Shown: positions 7,748-15,750, counted from the first letter of the stretch. The stretch: 64,000 bases of DNA from Faecalibacterium sp. UBA1762 (GCA_002314755.1 DCHC01000036.1:268-64267); one strand, 5' to 3'. A program made the numbers and translations. The notes: generated by a model from the letters alone, not told the origin.

Positions 7748-8713
7748 ATGATGATGGAAATTAAACAGCCCAAGATTGAAACCGTTGATTCCTCCGAAGA
7801 TATGCGCTATGGCAAGTTTGTTGTAGAACCTTTGGAGCGTGGCTTCGGTACAACATTGGGCAACAGTTTGAGACGAGTATTGCTTTCCTCGCTTCCCGGT
7901 GTAGCAGTTACCTCCATCAAAATTGATGGCGTTCTGCACGAGTTCACCACCATCCCCGGTGTGACCGAGGATGTGACCGAAATTGTGTTGAATGTGAAGG
8001 GTATCAATGCGAAGCTGTTTGCGGACGGCCCCAAAACTGTTCGCTTTGAAGCTACCGGTCCCTGTGAAGTGACCGCTGCAACTGTGAACAGCAGCGGTGA
8101 CCCTGACCTGGAGATTCTGAATCCTGATAAGCATATTGCAACCCTGGACGAGGGCGGCAAGCTGATCATGGAGCTGGTCTTCGACAAGGGTCGCGGTTAT
8201 GTTTCCGCCGAACGCAACAAGCAGAATCTGGATAAGTCCGCGGCAGTTACAACGATTGCGGTTGACAGTATCTATACCCCCGTACTGAAGGTGAACTACA
8301 CAGTGGAGAACACCCGTGTAGGCGTGATGACCGACTATGACAAGCTGACTTTGGAGTGCTGGACCGACGGTACCATCACTGCAACCGATGCTGTCAGTAT
8401 GGCGGCGCGTGTGATGGACGAGCATTTGCAGCAGTTCATCAACCTGTCCAGCGTGGGTATGGGTCTGCCCTTCATCCCTGAGGATGATACAGACGACGCA
8501 AACGAGCAACTGAAGATGACCATCGAAGAGATGGATTTGTCAGTCCGCAGCTTTAACAGCTTAAAGCGTGCAGGGATCAACACGGTTGAGGATTTGACTA
8601 CGAGAACCGAGGATGATATGATGAAGATCCGCAACCTCGGTAGAAAGAGTTTGGAAGAAGTTGTTGCGAAGTTGAACAACATGGGCTTCTCCCCCAAGGA
8701 AAGCGATAACTGA
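7748..8713 (+). CDS. rpoA: RNA polymerase alpha subunit
   Basis: The 321-residue protein has the alpha N-terminal domain (FVVEPLERGFGTTLGNSLRRVLLSSLPG, the dimerisation and assembly region) and the C-terminal domain with the DNA/activator-binding helices (SVRSFNSLKRAGINTVEDL, IRNLGRKSLEEV). Three ATGs occur in tandem; 7748 or 7751 fits best with AGGAGGG at 7734-7740. It is the normal penultimate gene of the alpha operon. Confidence 0.98.
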   Translation: MMMEIKQPKIETVDSSEDMRYGKFVVEPLERGFGTTLGNSLRRVLLSSLPGVAVTSIKIDGVLHEFTTIPGVTEDVTEIVLNVKGINAKLFADGPKTVRFEATGPCEVTAATVNSSGDPDLEILNPDKHIATLDEGGKLIMELVFDKGRGYVSAERNKQNLDKSAAVTTIAVDSIYTPVLKVNYTVENTRVGVMTDYDKLTLECWTDGTITATDAVSMAARVMDEHLQQFINLSSVGMGLPFIPEDDTDDANEQLKMTIEEMDLSVRSFNSLKRAGINTVEDLTTRTEDDMMKIRNLGRKSLEEVVAKLNNMGFSPKESDN

Positions 8714-8768
8714 TTGCTTCTCCGTTCTTTCTAAAGTCTATTGAATGATTACAAAGGAGTGAACCAGA

Positions 8769-9110
8769 ATGGCAGGTACAAGAAAACTGGGCAGAACCAG
8801 CGACCAGCGTCGCGCTATGCTGCGTGCAATGGTCACCTACCTGCTCGAGAACGGCAGGATTGAGACTACCGTTACTCGTGCAAAGGAAGTTCGCGCTATG
8901 GCTGAGAAAATGATCACATTGGGTAAGGCAGAGGATCTGCACACCAAGCGTCAGATTTTCTCCTTCATTACCAAAGAAGCTGTAGCCAAGAAGACCATTG
9001 ATGAGTTGGGCCCCAAGTATGCCGACCGTAACGGTGGCTACACCCGCATCATCAAGACCGGCGCTCGCCGTGGCGACGCCGCCGAGATGGCAATCATCGA
9101 GTTGGTTTAA
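8769..9110 (+). CDS. rplQ: 50S ribosomal protein L17
   Basis: The 113-residue product begins MAGTRKLGRTSDQRRAMLRAMVTYLLENGRIETT and ends GARRGDAAEMAIIELV, the typical short bacterial L17. It lines the exit-tunnel side of the 50S subunit. AAAGGAGTG precedes the ATG. It is the last gene of the superoperon and is followed by a strong terminator. Confidence 0.98.
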   Translation: MAGTRKLGRTSDQRRAMLRAMVTYLLENGRIETTVTRAKEVRAMAEKMITLGKAEDLHTKRQIFSFITKEAVAKKTIDELGPKYADRNGGYTRIIKTGARRGDAAEMAIIELV

Positions 9111-9136
9111 TCTGTTTCGTTATTTCGAGACACAAG

Positions 9137-9171
9137 GCTCCCGACCCTATGGGTCGGGAGCTTTTTCTTTT
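9137..9171 (+). terminator. Rho-independent terminator of the spc-alpha operon
   Basis: A perfect 11-bp stem GCTCCCGACCC / GGGTCGGGAGC with a TAT loop is followed by TTTTTCTTTT. It lies 27 bases after rplQ and no co-directional gene follows closely. Confidence 0.95.
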
Positions 9172-9491
9172 GTCAACGCAACTCCGAACAGAAAATGGCT
9201 AAAAGAATGGAATAATTGACTCCCGGGCGGGCAATACTAAGGTTTGCATACGGAAAAAGTAGTTTTTCGTATGCTTGAAAACGGTGCGGATTAAAGAGGA
9301 AACAGACCCCACAGAATCCAGACCGGAATACAGGCTTCGCCGCAAAAAAGTGCTTCGCGGCGAAGTCTCTCCCTGAAAAGCTTGAAAAAGATATTTCCAA
9401 GCCATAGCTTCGACAAAGAGGCTATTTCAAACAAAAGGACTAGGCTCTGTTTCAAAAAAGGCACAATTCCGAAATAAGATGAATTGCAAAA
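9172..9491. other. Gene-free structured stretch after rplQ
   Basis: No convincing gene is visible here; short frames on the minus strand lack a ribosome binding site. It holds two hairpin-capable segments without T-runs: GCATACG (9246-9252) with CGTATGC (9268-9274) extended by facing A5/T5 tracts, and CTTCGCCGC (9335-9343) with GCGGCGAAG (9357-9365) around a 13-base loop. The layout resembles an intergenic repeat element or an RNA gene. No second copy lies in this window. Confidence 0.4.
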
Positions 9492-9506
9492 ATGGGAGGA
9501 TTTTCC

Positions 9507-10214
9507 ATGAAAAACAGCAGAATAGCGCAGACCAAAGCCTGGAAAAGGTTACAGGATACCAAAATATCAGTGTGGATGACCGCCGTAATCATGTTTTGCT
9601 GCACCCTGTGCGGATGTGCAAGCAAGATGAAGGACGGTCAGTATACGGCGCGGTTCCGTTATCCGGAGAACGGATATGTAGACTATCTGACCGTGACCTT
9701 TCAAAACGGAAAAGCTTCGGGGGTGGAGTTGGACGGCTATCGGGAGGATGAGCAGCAGACCAAGCGCAGTGAGGTCGACAGCCAGAGCAGTTATTCAAAG
9801 TGGAAGAGCAGCTTGGAAAAAAGCATTCAAAGCGCTGGGGCTCAGGCAGATAAGATCAAGGGCAACGTCGGTTCCGGCAAATATGTGGCAAAGGTCAAAC
9901 AGCTGTACCGAGCAATTCTGGAACAGGCTGCAGTCGGCAATACCGGAGAAATCATTGTAGAAAATGAAAAACAGATGCCCGATATGATCACGGAGAGCCC
10001 GTCAGAATCGACAGAGGTAATACAGAGTGATACGTTGAACAAAAACAGTGACCAAACTACGGATAGCAAACAGCAGAATAGCGGTAGCGGGGAACCCACA
10101 ACAGGGGAAAGTGTAACAGAACAAGAGACGGCAGACGGCGAGGAACCGAATGTTCCGGATAATACGGCGGAATCCGGTACAGACTTGAGTAGTTCCAAAG
10201 CAGAAAACGACTAA
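9507..10214 (+). CDS. Putative lipoprotein with FMN-binding-like fold
   Basis: The protein (235 residues from the ATG at 9507, chosen for GGGAGG at 9495) has a hydrophobic signal around residues 22-38 and a lipobox-like LCGC, so it is probably a membrane-anchored lipoprotein. Residues about 40-150 (KDGQYTARFRYPENGYVDYLTVTFQNGKA) resemble the small FMN_bind-like, major-membrane-immunogen family; no covalent flavinylation motif is evident. From about 160 the tail is a Ser/Thr/Glu/Asn low-complexity region, likely a wall-spanning linker. Function is unknown. It is a single-gene unit with its own terminator. Confidence 0.7.
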   Translation: MKNSRIAQTKAWKRLQDTKISVWMTAVIMFCCTLCGCASKMKDGQYTARFRYPENGYVDYLTVTFQNGKASGVELDGYREDEQQTKRSEVDSQSSYSKWKSSLEKSIQSAGAQADKIKGNVGSGKYVAKVKQLYRAILEQAAVGNTGEIIVENEKQMPDMITESPSESTEVIQSDTLNKNSDQTTDSKQQNSGSGEPTTGESVTEQETADGEEPNVPDNTAESGTDLSSSKAEND

Positions 10215-10241
10215 GCGGCAAAGCTGCAAAATATGAAAAAC

Positions 10242-10292
10242 GCGGTAAAATCGGGAAAAATGAGAATATTTTTCCGGTTTTCCGCCTTTTTT
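10242..10292 (+). terminator. Terminator after the FMN-binding-like lipoprotein
   Basis: A long near-perfect stem pairs GCGGTAAAATCGGGAAAAA with TTTTTCCGGTTTTCCGC around an 8-base loop and is followed by CTTTTTT. It directly precedes the rplU promoter. Confidence 0.85.
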
Positions 10293-10294
10293 CA

Positions 10295-10323
10295 TTGACA
10301 AATAAAAGGTGTTATGGTATAGT
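10295..10323 (+). promoter_or_regulatory. SigA-type promoter of rplU-rpmA
   Basis: A consensus TTGACA (10295-10300) and TATAGT (10318-10323) are separated by exactly 17 bases. Transcription would start near 10330, at the 5' edge of the L21 leader structure. Confidence 0.9.
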
Positions 10324-10328
10324 ATATA

Positions 10329-10400
10329 AGCCGCTTGTATGCGGGTAAATAAAGAAGCGGGAGCTACCTGCTCACCCCTGTCAGCGTGACTCAAAAGAAA
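10329..10400 (+). promoter_or_regulatory. Ribosomal protein L21 leader RNA
   Basis: The untranslated region carries GCCGCTTG...AAGCGGG followed by GAGCTACCTGCTCACCCC, the pattern of the Firmicutes L21 leader found upstream of rplU. The first element pairs GCCGCTT with AAGCGG, the second pairs GAGC with GCTC. It is thought to act as an autoregulatory binding site for the operon product. The assignment rests on pattern recognition and position. Confidence 0.75.
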
Positions 10401-10414
10401 AGTGAGGGTATTCC

Positions 10415-10726
10415 ATGTACGCAGTAATCGTAACCGGTGGTAAACAGTACCGTGTTGCTGAGGGCGACGTCATCTTTGTTGAAAAGCTGGATGTTGCCGA
10501 CGGCAGCGAAATTACCTTTGACCAGGTTTTGGTGATGGGTGAAGAAGGCAAGGTTAAGGTTGGCACCCCTGTTGTCAAGGGCGCAACTGTTACTGGTAAG
10601 GTCGTGAAGAACGGCAAAGGCAAAAAGATTAACATCCTGACCTACCGCAGCAAAAAGGGCAGCAAGCGGGCTATGGGTCATCGTCAGCCCTATACAAAAG
10701 TTGAAATCACAACCATTCAAGGTTGA
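10415..10726 (+). CDS. rplU: 50S ribosomal protein L21
   Basis: The 103-residue protein MYAVIVTGGKQYRVAEGDVIFVEKLD through the RSKKGSKRAMGHRQPYTKVEI tail is a full-length L21, which binds 23S rRNA together with L20. AAGTGAGGG precedes the ATG. It is followed after 17 bases by rpmA; the cysteine protease gene prp (ysxB), which commonly separates these two in Firmicutes, is absent here. Confidence 0.98.
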   Translation: MYAVIVTGGKQYRVAEGDVIFVEKLDVADGSEITFDQVLVMGEEGKVKVGTPVVKGATVTGKVVKNGKGKKINILTYRSKKGSKRAMGHRQPYTKVEITTIQG

Positions 10727-10743
10727 TCGGAGGTATATGACTT

Positions 10744-10995
10744 ATGGCACATAAAAAAGGTGTAGGTTCTACCAAGAACGGCCGTGATTCCGAGTCCAAA
10801 CGTCTGGGCGTAAAGCGTGCCGACGGTCAGTTCGTTCTGGCCGGTAACATTTTGGTGCGCCAGCGCGGTACACACATCCATCCGGGTGACAATGTGGGCC
10901 GTGGCAGCGATGATACCCTGTTTGCTCTGACCGACGGCACCGTCAAGTTTGAGCGCTGGGGCAAAGACCGCAAAAAGGTCAGCGTCATGCAGTAA
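10744..10995 (+). CDS. rpmA: 50S ribosomal protein L27 without cleavable N-terminal extension
   Basis: The 83-residue product begins MAHKKGVGSTKNGRDSESKRLGVK. Many Firmicutes L27 proteins carry a roughly nine-residue N-terminal extension ending in FA/G that Prp must cut; this one starts directly at the mature AHKKG residues that reach the peptidyl transferase centre. This agrees with the missing prp gene. The start has CGGAGG upstream. Confidence 0.98.
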   Translation: MAHKKGVGSTKNGRDSESKRLGVKRADGQFVLAGNILVRQRGTHIHPGDNVGRGSDDTLFALTDGTVKFERWGKDRKKVSVMQ

Positions 10996-11003
10996 AAATG
11001 ATG

Positions 11004-11038
11004 GGGTGAGCCGTTTGGCTTACCCTGTTTTTCTTTTT
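11004..11038 (+). terminator. Terminator after rpmA
   Basis: GGGTGAGCC (11004-11012) pairs with GGCTTACCC (11017-11025) around GTTT, with one G-T pair, followed by TGTTTTTCTTTTT. It separates rplU-rpmA from obgE. Confidence 0.85.
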
Positions 11039-11084
11039 CACAGATTACTTCGCAGAAGAAATCCGTTTTAGGAGGTGGAACCCC

Positions 11085-12356
11085 ATGTTTATTGATGTGG
11101 CAAAAATCAAGATCAAAGCGGGAAAAGGCGGCGACGGTGCAGTTTCTTTTCGCCGGGAAAAATATGTAGCGGCAGGCGGTCCGGACGGCGGTGACGGCGG
11201 ACGGGGCGGCAATGTCGTTTTTTTAGCGGATTCTAACCTTTCGACCCTGATGGATTTTCGCTACAAAACAAAATATGTGGCACCGGCAGGTGAAAACGGC
11301 AGGGGAGCCCGCTGTAACGGCAGAAATGCGGAGGATCTGATCATCCGCGTTCCCCGGGGCACACTGATCCGGGAGGCAAATAGCGGCGCTATTATGGCAG
11401 ACATCTCGGAAGACGAACCAGTTGTTGTGGCAAAAGGCGGCAAAGGCGGCTGGGGAAATGTCCATTTTGCTACACCCACCCGTCAGATCCCTCGTTTTGC
11501 AAAGCCGGGAACGTCCGGTGAGGAGTATGAAATTCAGTTAGAGCTGAAGCTGATTGCCGATGTAGGGCTGATTGGTTTTCCCAATGTGGGAAAAAGTACC
11601 ATTATCTCGGTAATCAGTGCTGCTCGGCCCAAAATTGCAAATTATCATTTCACCACATTGTCCCCTGTGTTAGGGGTTGTCCGGGTGGATGACCAGGCAA
11701 GCTTTGTTGCAGCGGACATTCCGGGCTTGATTGAGGGCGCTGCAGACGGCGTAGGTCTTGGTCATGACTTTTTGCGTCATGTAGAGCGCTGCCGCCTTCT
11801 GCTGCATGTGGTGGATGTGTCCGGGTGTGAGGGACGTGACCCCAAGGACGATTTTGAAAAAATCAACAGCGAGCTGGAACAGTTCAGCACTGCGCTTGCA
11901 GCGCGTCCGCAGATCGTCCTGGGCAACAAGTGTGATATTGCCACCCCTGAACAGATGGAAGAGTTCCGTAGCTTTATTGAGGAGCAGGGACTGATTTTTC
12001 TGCCGGTGAGCGCTGCGACACGGCAGGGTCTGGATAAGCTGCCCGGGCTGGTTTATGCCGAGCTGCAGCAGCTGCCCGAAGTAACTGTTTTTGAACCGGA
12101 TTATCTGCCGCAACAACCCGTTGACCCCAATGCAGCACGGTTTACCGTTACAAAACTGGAGGAGCATATCTACAACGTGGATGCGCCATGGCTGGAGCGT
12201 ATTCTGGAGGGCAGCGATGTGGATGACTACGAAAGTCTGCAGTACTTTCAGCGTGCGCTGGGGGATAGCGGTATATTGGACGAGCTGGTACGCCAGGGCG
12301 TACAGGAGGACGATACCATCTGCATTGGCGAGTTCCAGTTTGATTATGTATTCTGA
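11085..12356 (+). CDS. obgE: GTPase Obg (CgtA)
   Basis: The 423-residue protein has the three Obg parts. These are the glycine-rich Obg fold at 1-158 (AGKGGDGAVSFRREKYVAAGGPDGG), a G domain with P-loop GFPNVGKS near 165 and NKCD near 280, and the C-terminal OCT domain from about 345 (FTVTKLEEHIYNVDAPWLERIL). Obg acts in late 50S assembly and stress signalling; in sporulating Firmicutes it also affects the sporulation phosphorelay. AGGAGGTGG precedes the ATG. mrnC follows after 20 bases. Confidence 0.97.
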   Translation: MFIDVAKIKIKAGKGGDGAVSFRREKYVAAGGPDGGDGGRGGNVVFLADSNLSTLMDFRYKTKYVAPAGENGRGARCNGRNAEDLIIRVPRGTLIREANSGAIMADISEDEPVVVAKGGKGGWGNVHFATPTRQIPRFAKPGTSGEEYEIQLELKLIADVGLIGFPNVGKSTIISVISAARPKIANYHFTTLSPVLGVVRVDDQASFVAADIPGLIEGAADGVGLGHDFLRHVERCRLLLHVVDVSGCEGRDPKDDFEKINSELEQFSTALAARPQIVLGNKCDIATPEQMEEFRSFIEEQGLIFLPVSAATRQGLDKLPGLVYAELQQLPEVTVFEPDYLPQQPVDPNAARFTVTKLEEHIYNVDAPWLERILEGSDVDDYESLQYFQRALGDSGILDELVRQGVQEDDTICIGEFQFDYVF

Positions 12357-12376
12357 TCAGGGAAAGGTGCCCGGTT

Positions 12377-12829
12377 ATGCTGTTTGAAACAGATACCCAG
12401 ATTGATATTCGGGAGCGTTCTCCTTTGGCACTTGCCTTTTTAGGGGACGGCGTATTTGAGCTGCTGGTACGGCAGAGGGTGATAGAAAACAGTCTCCAGC
12501 CCATTCAAAAGCTGCACGCTACCGCGGTGGGATATGTCAGTGCGCGACATCAGGCAGTAGGTCTACAGGCCATTTTGCCGATGTTGAGCGAGCAAGAGGC
12601 TGCGGTAGTCCGCCGCGGCAGAAATGCGCAGAAGGCAAGTGTGTCCAAAAACGCCACACGGGAAGAGTATGCGGCTTCTACGGCGCTGGAGGCCCTGTTT
12701 GGCTGGTTGTTTTTGCAAAATCAACAGGAGCGGATCCGCCAGCTGTTTGATACGGTATGGAGTTCCCTGCAGCAGGCCTACCAGGCACAGCAAAGCGGTG
12801 GAGAACGCTCCTGCACGGCGTCAAAATGA
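12377..12829 (+). CDS. mrnC: Mini-ribonuclease III
   Basis: This 150-residue protein is an RNase III catalytic domain without a double-stranded-RNA-binding domain. The signature LALAFLGDGVFELLVRQRV contains the catalytic acidic Asp, and EEYAASTALEALFGWLFL matches the second acidic box. Mini-III matures 23S rRNA ends in B. subtilis. It is usually found beside cysS; here it follows obgE, probably co-transcribed. The ATG at 12377 has GGAAAGG 10 bases upstream. Confidence 0.93.
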   Translation: MLFETDTQIDIRERSPLALAFLGDGVFELLVRQRVIENSLQPIQKLHATAVGYVSARHQAVGLQAILPMLSEQEAAVVRRGRNAQKASVSKNATREEYAASTALEALFGWLFLQNQQERIRQLFDTVWSSLQQAYQAQQSGGERSCTASK

Positions 12830-12837
12830 TATGTAAT

Positions 12838-12877
12838 ATGGGCAGCGCAGTGGAAAACCCCGTACGGCGCTGCCCAT
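12838..12877. terminator. Shared hairpin between convergent mrnC and the 53-residue gene
   Basis: A perfect 11-bp stem ATGGGCAGCGC / GCGCTGCCCAT encloses 18 bases. Neither side has an immediate T-run, although a T5 run follows 16 bases later on the plus strand. It probably acts as a weak two-way terminator or 3' stabiliser. Confidence 0.55.
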
Positions 12878-12884
12878 TGGTTTA

Positions 12885-13046
12885 TCAGTCTGCCTTTTTA
12901 CCGCTTTTTTTAGTGTTGCTCCTGCTGTCGGATTTACCGTCGTTGCAATGGCAATCTTTAGAATTGCTGGCGCGGTTGCTACCGGTGTTGTTACAGTTTT
13001 TAGCGGATTTTGCGGACTTTGTGTCAGTAGAACGATTTTCAGCCAT
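12885..13046 (-). CDS. Small Asn/Ser/Lys-rich protein of unknown function
   Basis: A 53-residue frame (MAENRSTDTKSAKSAKNCNN at its start, KKSGKKAD at its end) is preceded on the minus strand by AGGAGG at 13054-13059 with 7 bases of spacing. The composition is Lys, Ser, Asn and Asp with three Cys (one CHC), so it is basic, hydrophilic and probably unstructured. It lies in a 340-base region between two plus-strand genes and has a shared hairpin at its 3' end. It could be a small spore-associated or nucleic-acid-binding protein; no family is recognised. Confidence 0.7.
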   Translation of the reverse strand: MAENRSTDTKSAKSAKNCNNTGSNRASNSKDCHCNDGKSDSRSNTKKSGKKAD

Positions 13047-13170
13047 GATAAAACCTCCTGTTCAATTGATTGCGGCAGACGGTATATGCTGCCGTTAGCC
13101 ATAGTATGTACATCCTGACCGGGGCTTATACCCGGCAAAACGGGAAAAAACTGTCAAAAGAGGTTTCAAA

Positions 13171-14529
13171 ATGAAAAATGTATCTTCTTATTTTGAAGAG
13201 CGTACCGCCCGCTTACTGGGGCAGCAGGCAAACCAATTGTTCAGCGGACCGGAGCAACCGGTACGCGGTGTGACGGTGAATACCCGTCTGATCACACCAG
13301 AGGAGTTTGAGAGGAATCCGCCTTTTCCGATACGGCAAAGCGGGTTTGCAGGTGCAAATTTTCGCTTGACGGATCAGGATACGCGTCTGGGTCTACATCC
13401 CTGGCATCATGCTGGAGTCTACTACGGGCAGGAGCCCAGTGCCAGCACCGCCGCGGTGGCATTGCAGGTGCAGCCCGGTGACCGGGTGCTGGATCTGTGC
13501 GCGGCCCCCGGCGGAAAAACAGCTCAGCTGGCTGCTGGTTTGCAGGGAAAGGGGCTGCTGGTCAGCAATGAATACGACCCTGCACGCAGCAGGGTATTGC
13601 TATCTAACTGTGAACGGATGGGCGCTGAAAATATAGTGATATTCAATGAGGATTCCGCCCGGATCGCGCAGGTGTTTACTGGCTTTTTCAATAAGGTATT
13701 GGTGGATGCGCCTTGTTCCGGAGAGGGCATGTTCCGCAAGGAGCCCCAGGCGGTTACACAACACTGTGAAGGCTTGGTAAAGCAATGTGCTGTAATGCAG
13801 GCAGAGATATTGGACAACGCCGCATGCTGCCTGGTACCCGGCGGAGAGATGGTGTATTCCACCTGTACTTTTTCCCCGGATGAGGATGAGGGGCAGATTG
13901 GCGCGTTTCTTGCCCGTCACCCGGATTTTTCGCTGGTATCTACCGGCCTGGAATACGGTTGTGCCGGGCACGAAAACCACTGTGTTAACGGCAAAATCGA
14001 TGTTTCGCTGGTTCGCAGGTTTTACCCCTGCCACGGGGGCGAGGGACACTTTGTCGCGAAGCTGCACCGGGAGGGGGAGGCGCTGCTCCCACAGTATCCT
14101 ACTGCCAAACCGGTAAAGCTGCCTAATCAGCCGGTCGAATTTTTGCGGCAGTATTTCCCGAGTATTCCGGCAGAGCGGGTACAGTGTTTTCAAAGCGGCT
14201 TCTATCTGCCGCCGGAGCAGGCTCTTCCGAGGACAGACCGGCTGCATATAGTGCGCTGCGGCATATGGCTGGGTGATATGGAAAAAGATCGGTTTGTTCC
14301 CGCACATGCGCTTGCCCATGCATTTGGCAGCAGCTGTACCAATACAGAGCAGCTGACCGCCTCGGATGGACGCACTGCCGCCTATCTGCGCGGGGAGGAG
14401 ATAGATGCCGTCACAGCCCGGGGCGGGTGGTGCGTGGTCTGCGTAGACGGCTTTCCACTTGGCTGGGGGAAGGTCAGCGGCACGAGAGTGAAAAACCACT
14501 ATCCGAAAGGGCTACGCAACCAGAAATAA
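13171..14529 (+). CDS. rRNA cytosine-C5 methyltransferase, RsmF/YebU type
   Basis: The 452-residue protein has the NSUN methyltransferase core. The SAM-binding DLCAAPGGKT is at 108-117, the motif IV DAPCSGEGMFRK contains Cys182, and motif VI YSTCTF contains the catalytic Cys232. The C-terminal portion (about 300-450) matches the RsmF-type extension that helps recognise rRNA. It methylates cytosine in 16S rRNA in characterised relatives; the exact target here is inferred. The start codon follows a modest ribosome binding site (AAAAGAGG). Confidence 0.9.
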   Translation: MKNVSSYFEERTARLLGQQANQLFSGPEQPVRGVTVNTRLITPEEFERNPPFPIRQSGFAGANFRLTDQDTRLGLHPWHHAGVYYGQEPSASTAAVALQVQPGDRVLDLCAAPGGKTAQLAAGLQGKGLLVSNEYDPARSRVLLSNCERMGAENIVIFNEDSARIAQVFTGFFNKVLVDAPCSGEGMFRKEPQAVTQHCEGLVKQCAVMQAEILDNAACCLVPGGEMVYSTCTFSPDEDEGQIGAFLARHPDFSLVSTGLEYGCAGHENHCVNGKIDVSLVRRFYPCHGGEGHFVAKLHREGEALLPQYPTAKPVKLPNQPVEFLRQYFPSIPAERVQCFQSGFYLPPEQALPRTDRLHIVRCGIWLGDMEKDRFVPAHALAHAFGSSCTNTEQLTASDGRTAAYLRGEEIDAVTARGGWCVVCVDGFPLGWGKVSGTRVKNHYPKGLRNQK

Positions 14530-14551
14530 CCCGAAATAGAGGTGGTTGACT

Positions 14552-15349
14552 ATGCAATACCGACATATCAAAGAGGGCCGTTTTCTGACCCGGCCAAACC
14601 GGTTTATCGCGATGGTTGCGGTGGAGGGTCAGGTGGTGCGTACACATGTAAAAAATACCGGAAGATGCGCTGAGCTGTTGATTCCGGGGGTGCGGGTATG
14701 GCTGGAATATTCCGAAAACCCTGCCAGAGCAACCCCCTGTGATCTGGTGGTGGTGGAAAAGAGACTGCAGACTTGCCAGCCGGGTAGTGTGCCGGCACCG
14801 TCGCTTCCGGAGCTTTTTCTGCGGGACGAGAACGGAGTGACCTACCATGTGCCGTCACAGCCGGAGGGCTTTGCGCGGCTGATTAATATGGATTGCACGG
14901 TACCCAATACAGTGGCAGGGGAATGGCTTGCCGCAGAGGGGCTGGGGCCGCTTCGACAGCTGGCGGCAGAACAGACCGTGGGAAATTCCCGGTTTGATTT
15001 TACGGCGGTTGCAGCGGACGGGACTCAAATGGCCATTGAGGTCAAGGGTTGTACACTGGAACAGAACGGTCTGGCTCAATTTCCGGATGCGCCTACATTA
15101 CGGGGCGTAAAGCATCTGCAGGGTCTGACTGAACTGGTCGGCCGGGGCTGGAGCTGCTGCGTTTGTATGGTGGTGCAGATGGAGGGAATTCACACCTTTA
15201 GACCGAACTGGCAGACCCATCGCCAGTTCGGTGTCGTGCTGCAGCAGGCGGTACAAGCTGGCGTACAGCTGAAAGTGTTGGGCTGTAAGGTCACACCGGA
15301 CAGTCTGCAGATCATTCAAGAGATTCCGGCGGATTTGACAGAGTCATAA
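14552..15349 (+). CDS. sfsA: SfsA family DNA/RNA nuclease-like protein
   Basis: The product (265 residues from the ATG at 14552) begins MQYRHIKEGRFLTRPNRFIAMV and contains VRTHVKNTGRCAELLIPG and the PD-(D/E)xK-like FDFTAVAADGTQMAIEVKGCTLE. These are hallmarks of SfsA, originally linked to maltose gene expression in E. coli and having an OB-like N-terminus and a nuclease-fold C-terminus. AGAGGTGG precedes the chosen ATG; an in-frame TTG at 14546 is less likely. It ends 48 bases before a large hairpin. Confidence 0.93.
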   Translation: MQYRHIKEGRFLTRPNRFIAMVAVEGQVVRTHVKNTGRCAELLIPGVRVWLEYSENPARATPCDLVVVEKRLQTCQPGSVPAPSLPELFLRDENGVTYHVPSQPEGFARLINMDCTVPNTVAGEWLAAEGLGPLRQLAAEQTVGNSRFDFTAVAADGTQMAIEVKGCTLEQNGLAQFPDAPTLRGVKHLQGLTELVGRGWSCCVCMVVQMEGIHTFRPNWQTHRQFGVVLQQAVQAGVQLKVLGCKVTPDSLQIIQEIPADLTES

Positions 15350-15397
15350 ATGAGACCAGACAGTCGATACAAAAAATAAGAATAAAATGGGCTGAAA

Positions 15398-15443
15398 ACG
15401 GAAAATACTCCATCCGTTTTGATACGGATGGAGTATTTTCCGT
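15398..15443. terminator. Perfect 19-bp hairpin, probable two-way terminator
   Basis: ACGGAAAATACTCCATCCG (15398-15416) pairs perfectly with its complement at 15425-15443 around an 8-base loop. On the minus strand the stem is followed by TTTTC, on the plus strand by TCATAGG, so it suits best as the 3' end of the minus-strand RNA described next, and may also stop sfsA readthrough. Confidence 0.7.
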
Positions 15444-15484
15444 CATAGGGTAAGAAAAAGAAAGGAGAAAGGTTTCTAAGGGTT

Positions 15485-15741
15485 AACTGTCCCAATCGAA
15501 AAAATCTATCTGCACTCTATCGGGCAAACCGACAGAAGAAAACAGTGGTCCGGACAGGCGGAGGCACGCCGGCAGGAATACACCTGCGATTCGGCAGCAT
15601 CGTTACACTTGCCCGGTAGTTGGCACAGCCCTTTTTGTTTTTCTGTCGCCTGTCGGAGACAGGGCGGCTGTATGGCATGAAAAGGACTGTTTTCATTGGG
15701 ATAATTGCCTCATCTGTAGGATGCGGCTCCCTTTGACAGTT
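15485..15741 (-). ncRNA. Candidate structured non-coding RNA, family not identified
   Basis: A 257-base segment on the minus strand begins six to nine bases after a TATAAT (15750-15745). Its ends pair: AACTGTC (15741-15735) with GACAGTT (15491-15485). Internal helices include GCCnCATC/GATGnGGC (15707-15727), ATGAAAA/TTTTCAT (15677-15696), CCTGTC-GGA-GACAGG (15649-15663), CGGGCAA/TTGCCCG (15521-15527 with 15609-15615) and GCAGG/CCTGC (15572-15587). No credible protein frame with a ribosome binding site exists. I do not see RNase P, tmRNA, SRP or 6S signatures. A perfect hairpin lies 42 bases downstream. Confidence 0.55.
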
Positions 15742-15744
15742 CTT

Positions 15745-15750
15745 ATTATA
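15745..15750 (-). promoter_or_regulatory. TATAAT box of the candidate RNA
   Basis: A consensus -10 hexamer on the minus strand directly upstream of the paired 5' end of the candidate RNA. The -35 region (ATATTC at the 17-base position) is poor, so strength or activator dependence is unclear. Confidence 0.5.

Noticed and set aside
9199..9405. Short minus-strand frame after rplQ with a protein-like composition
   Set aside because: No ribosome binding site and it overlaps two hairpins; a repeat or RNA element is more likely.
15541..15720. Cobalamin or manganese riboswitch in the minus-strand RNA
   Set aside because: A few matching short words (for example GTCAAAGGGAG) occur but conserved core segments and a regulated gene downstream are lacking.
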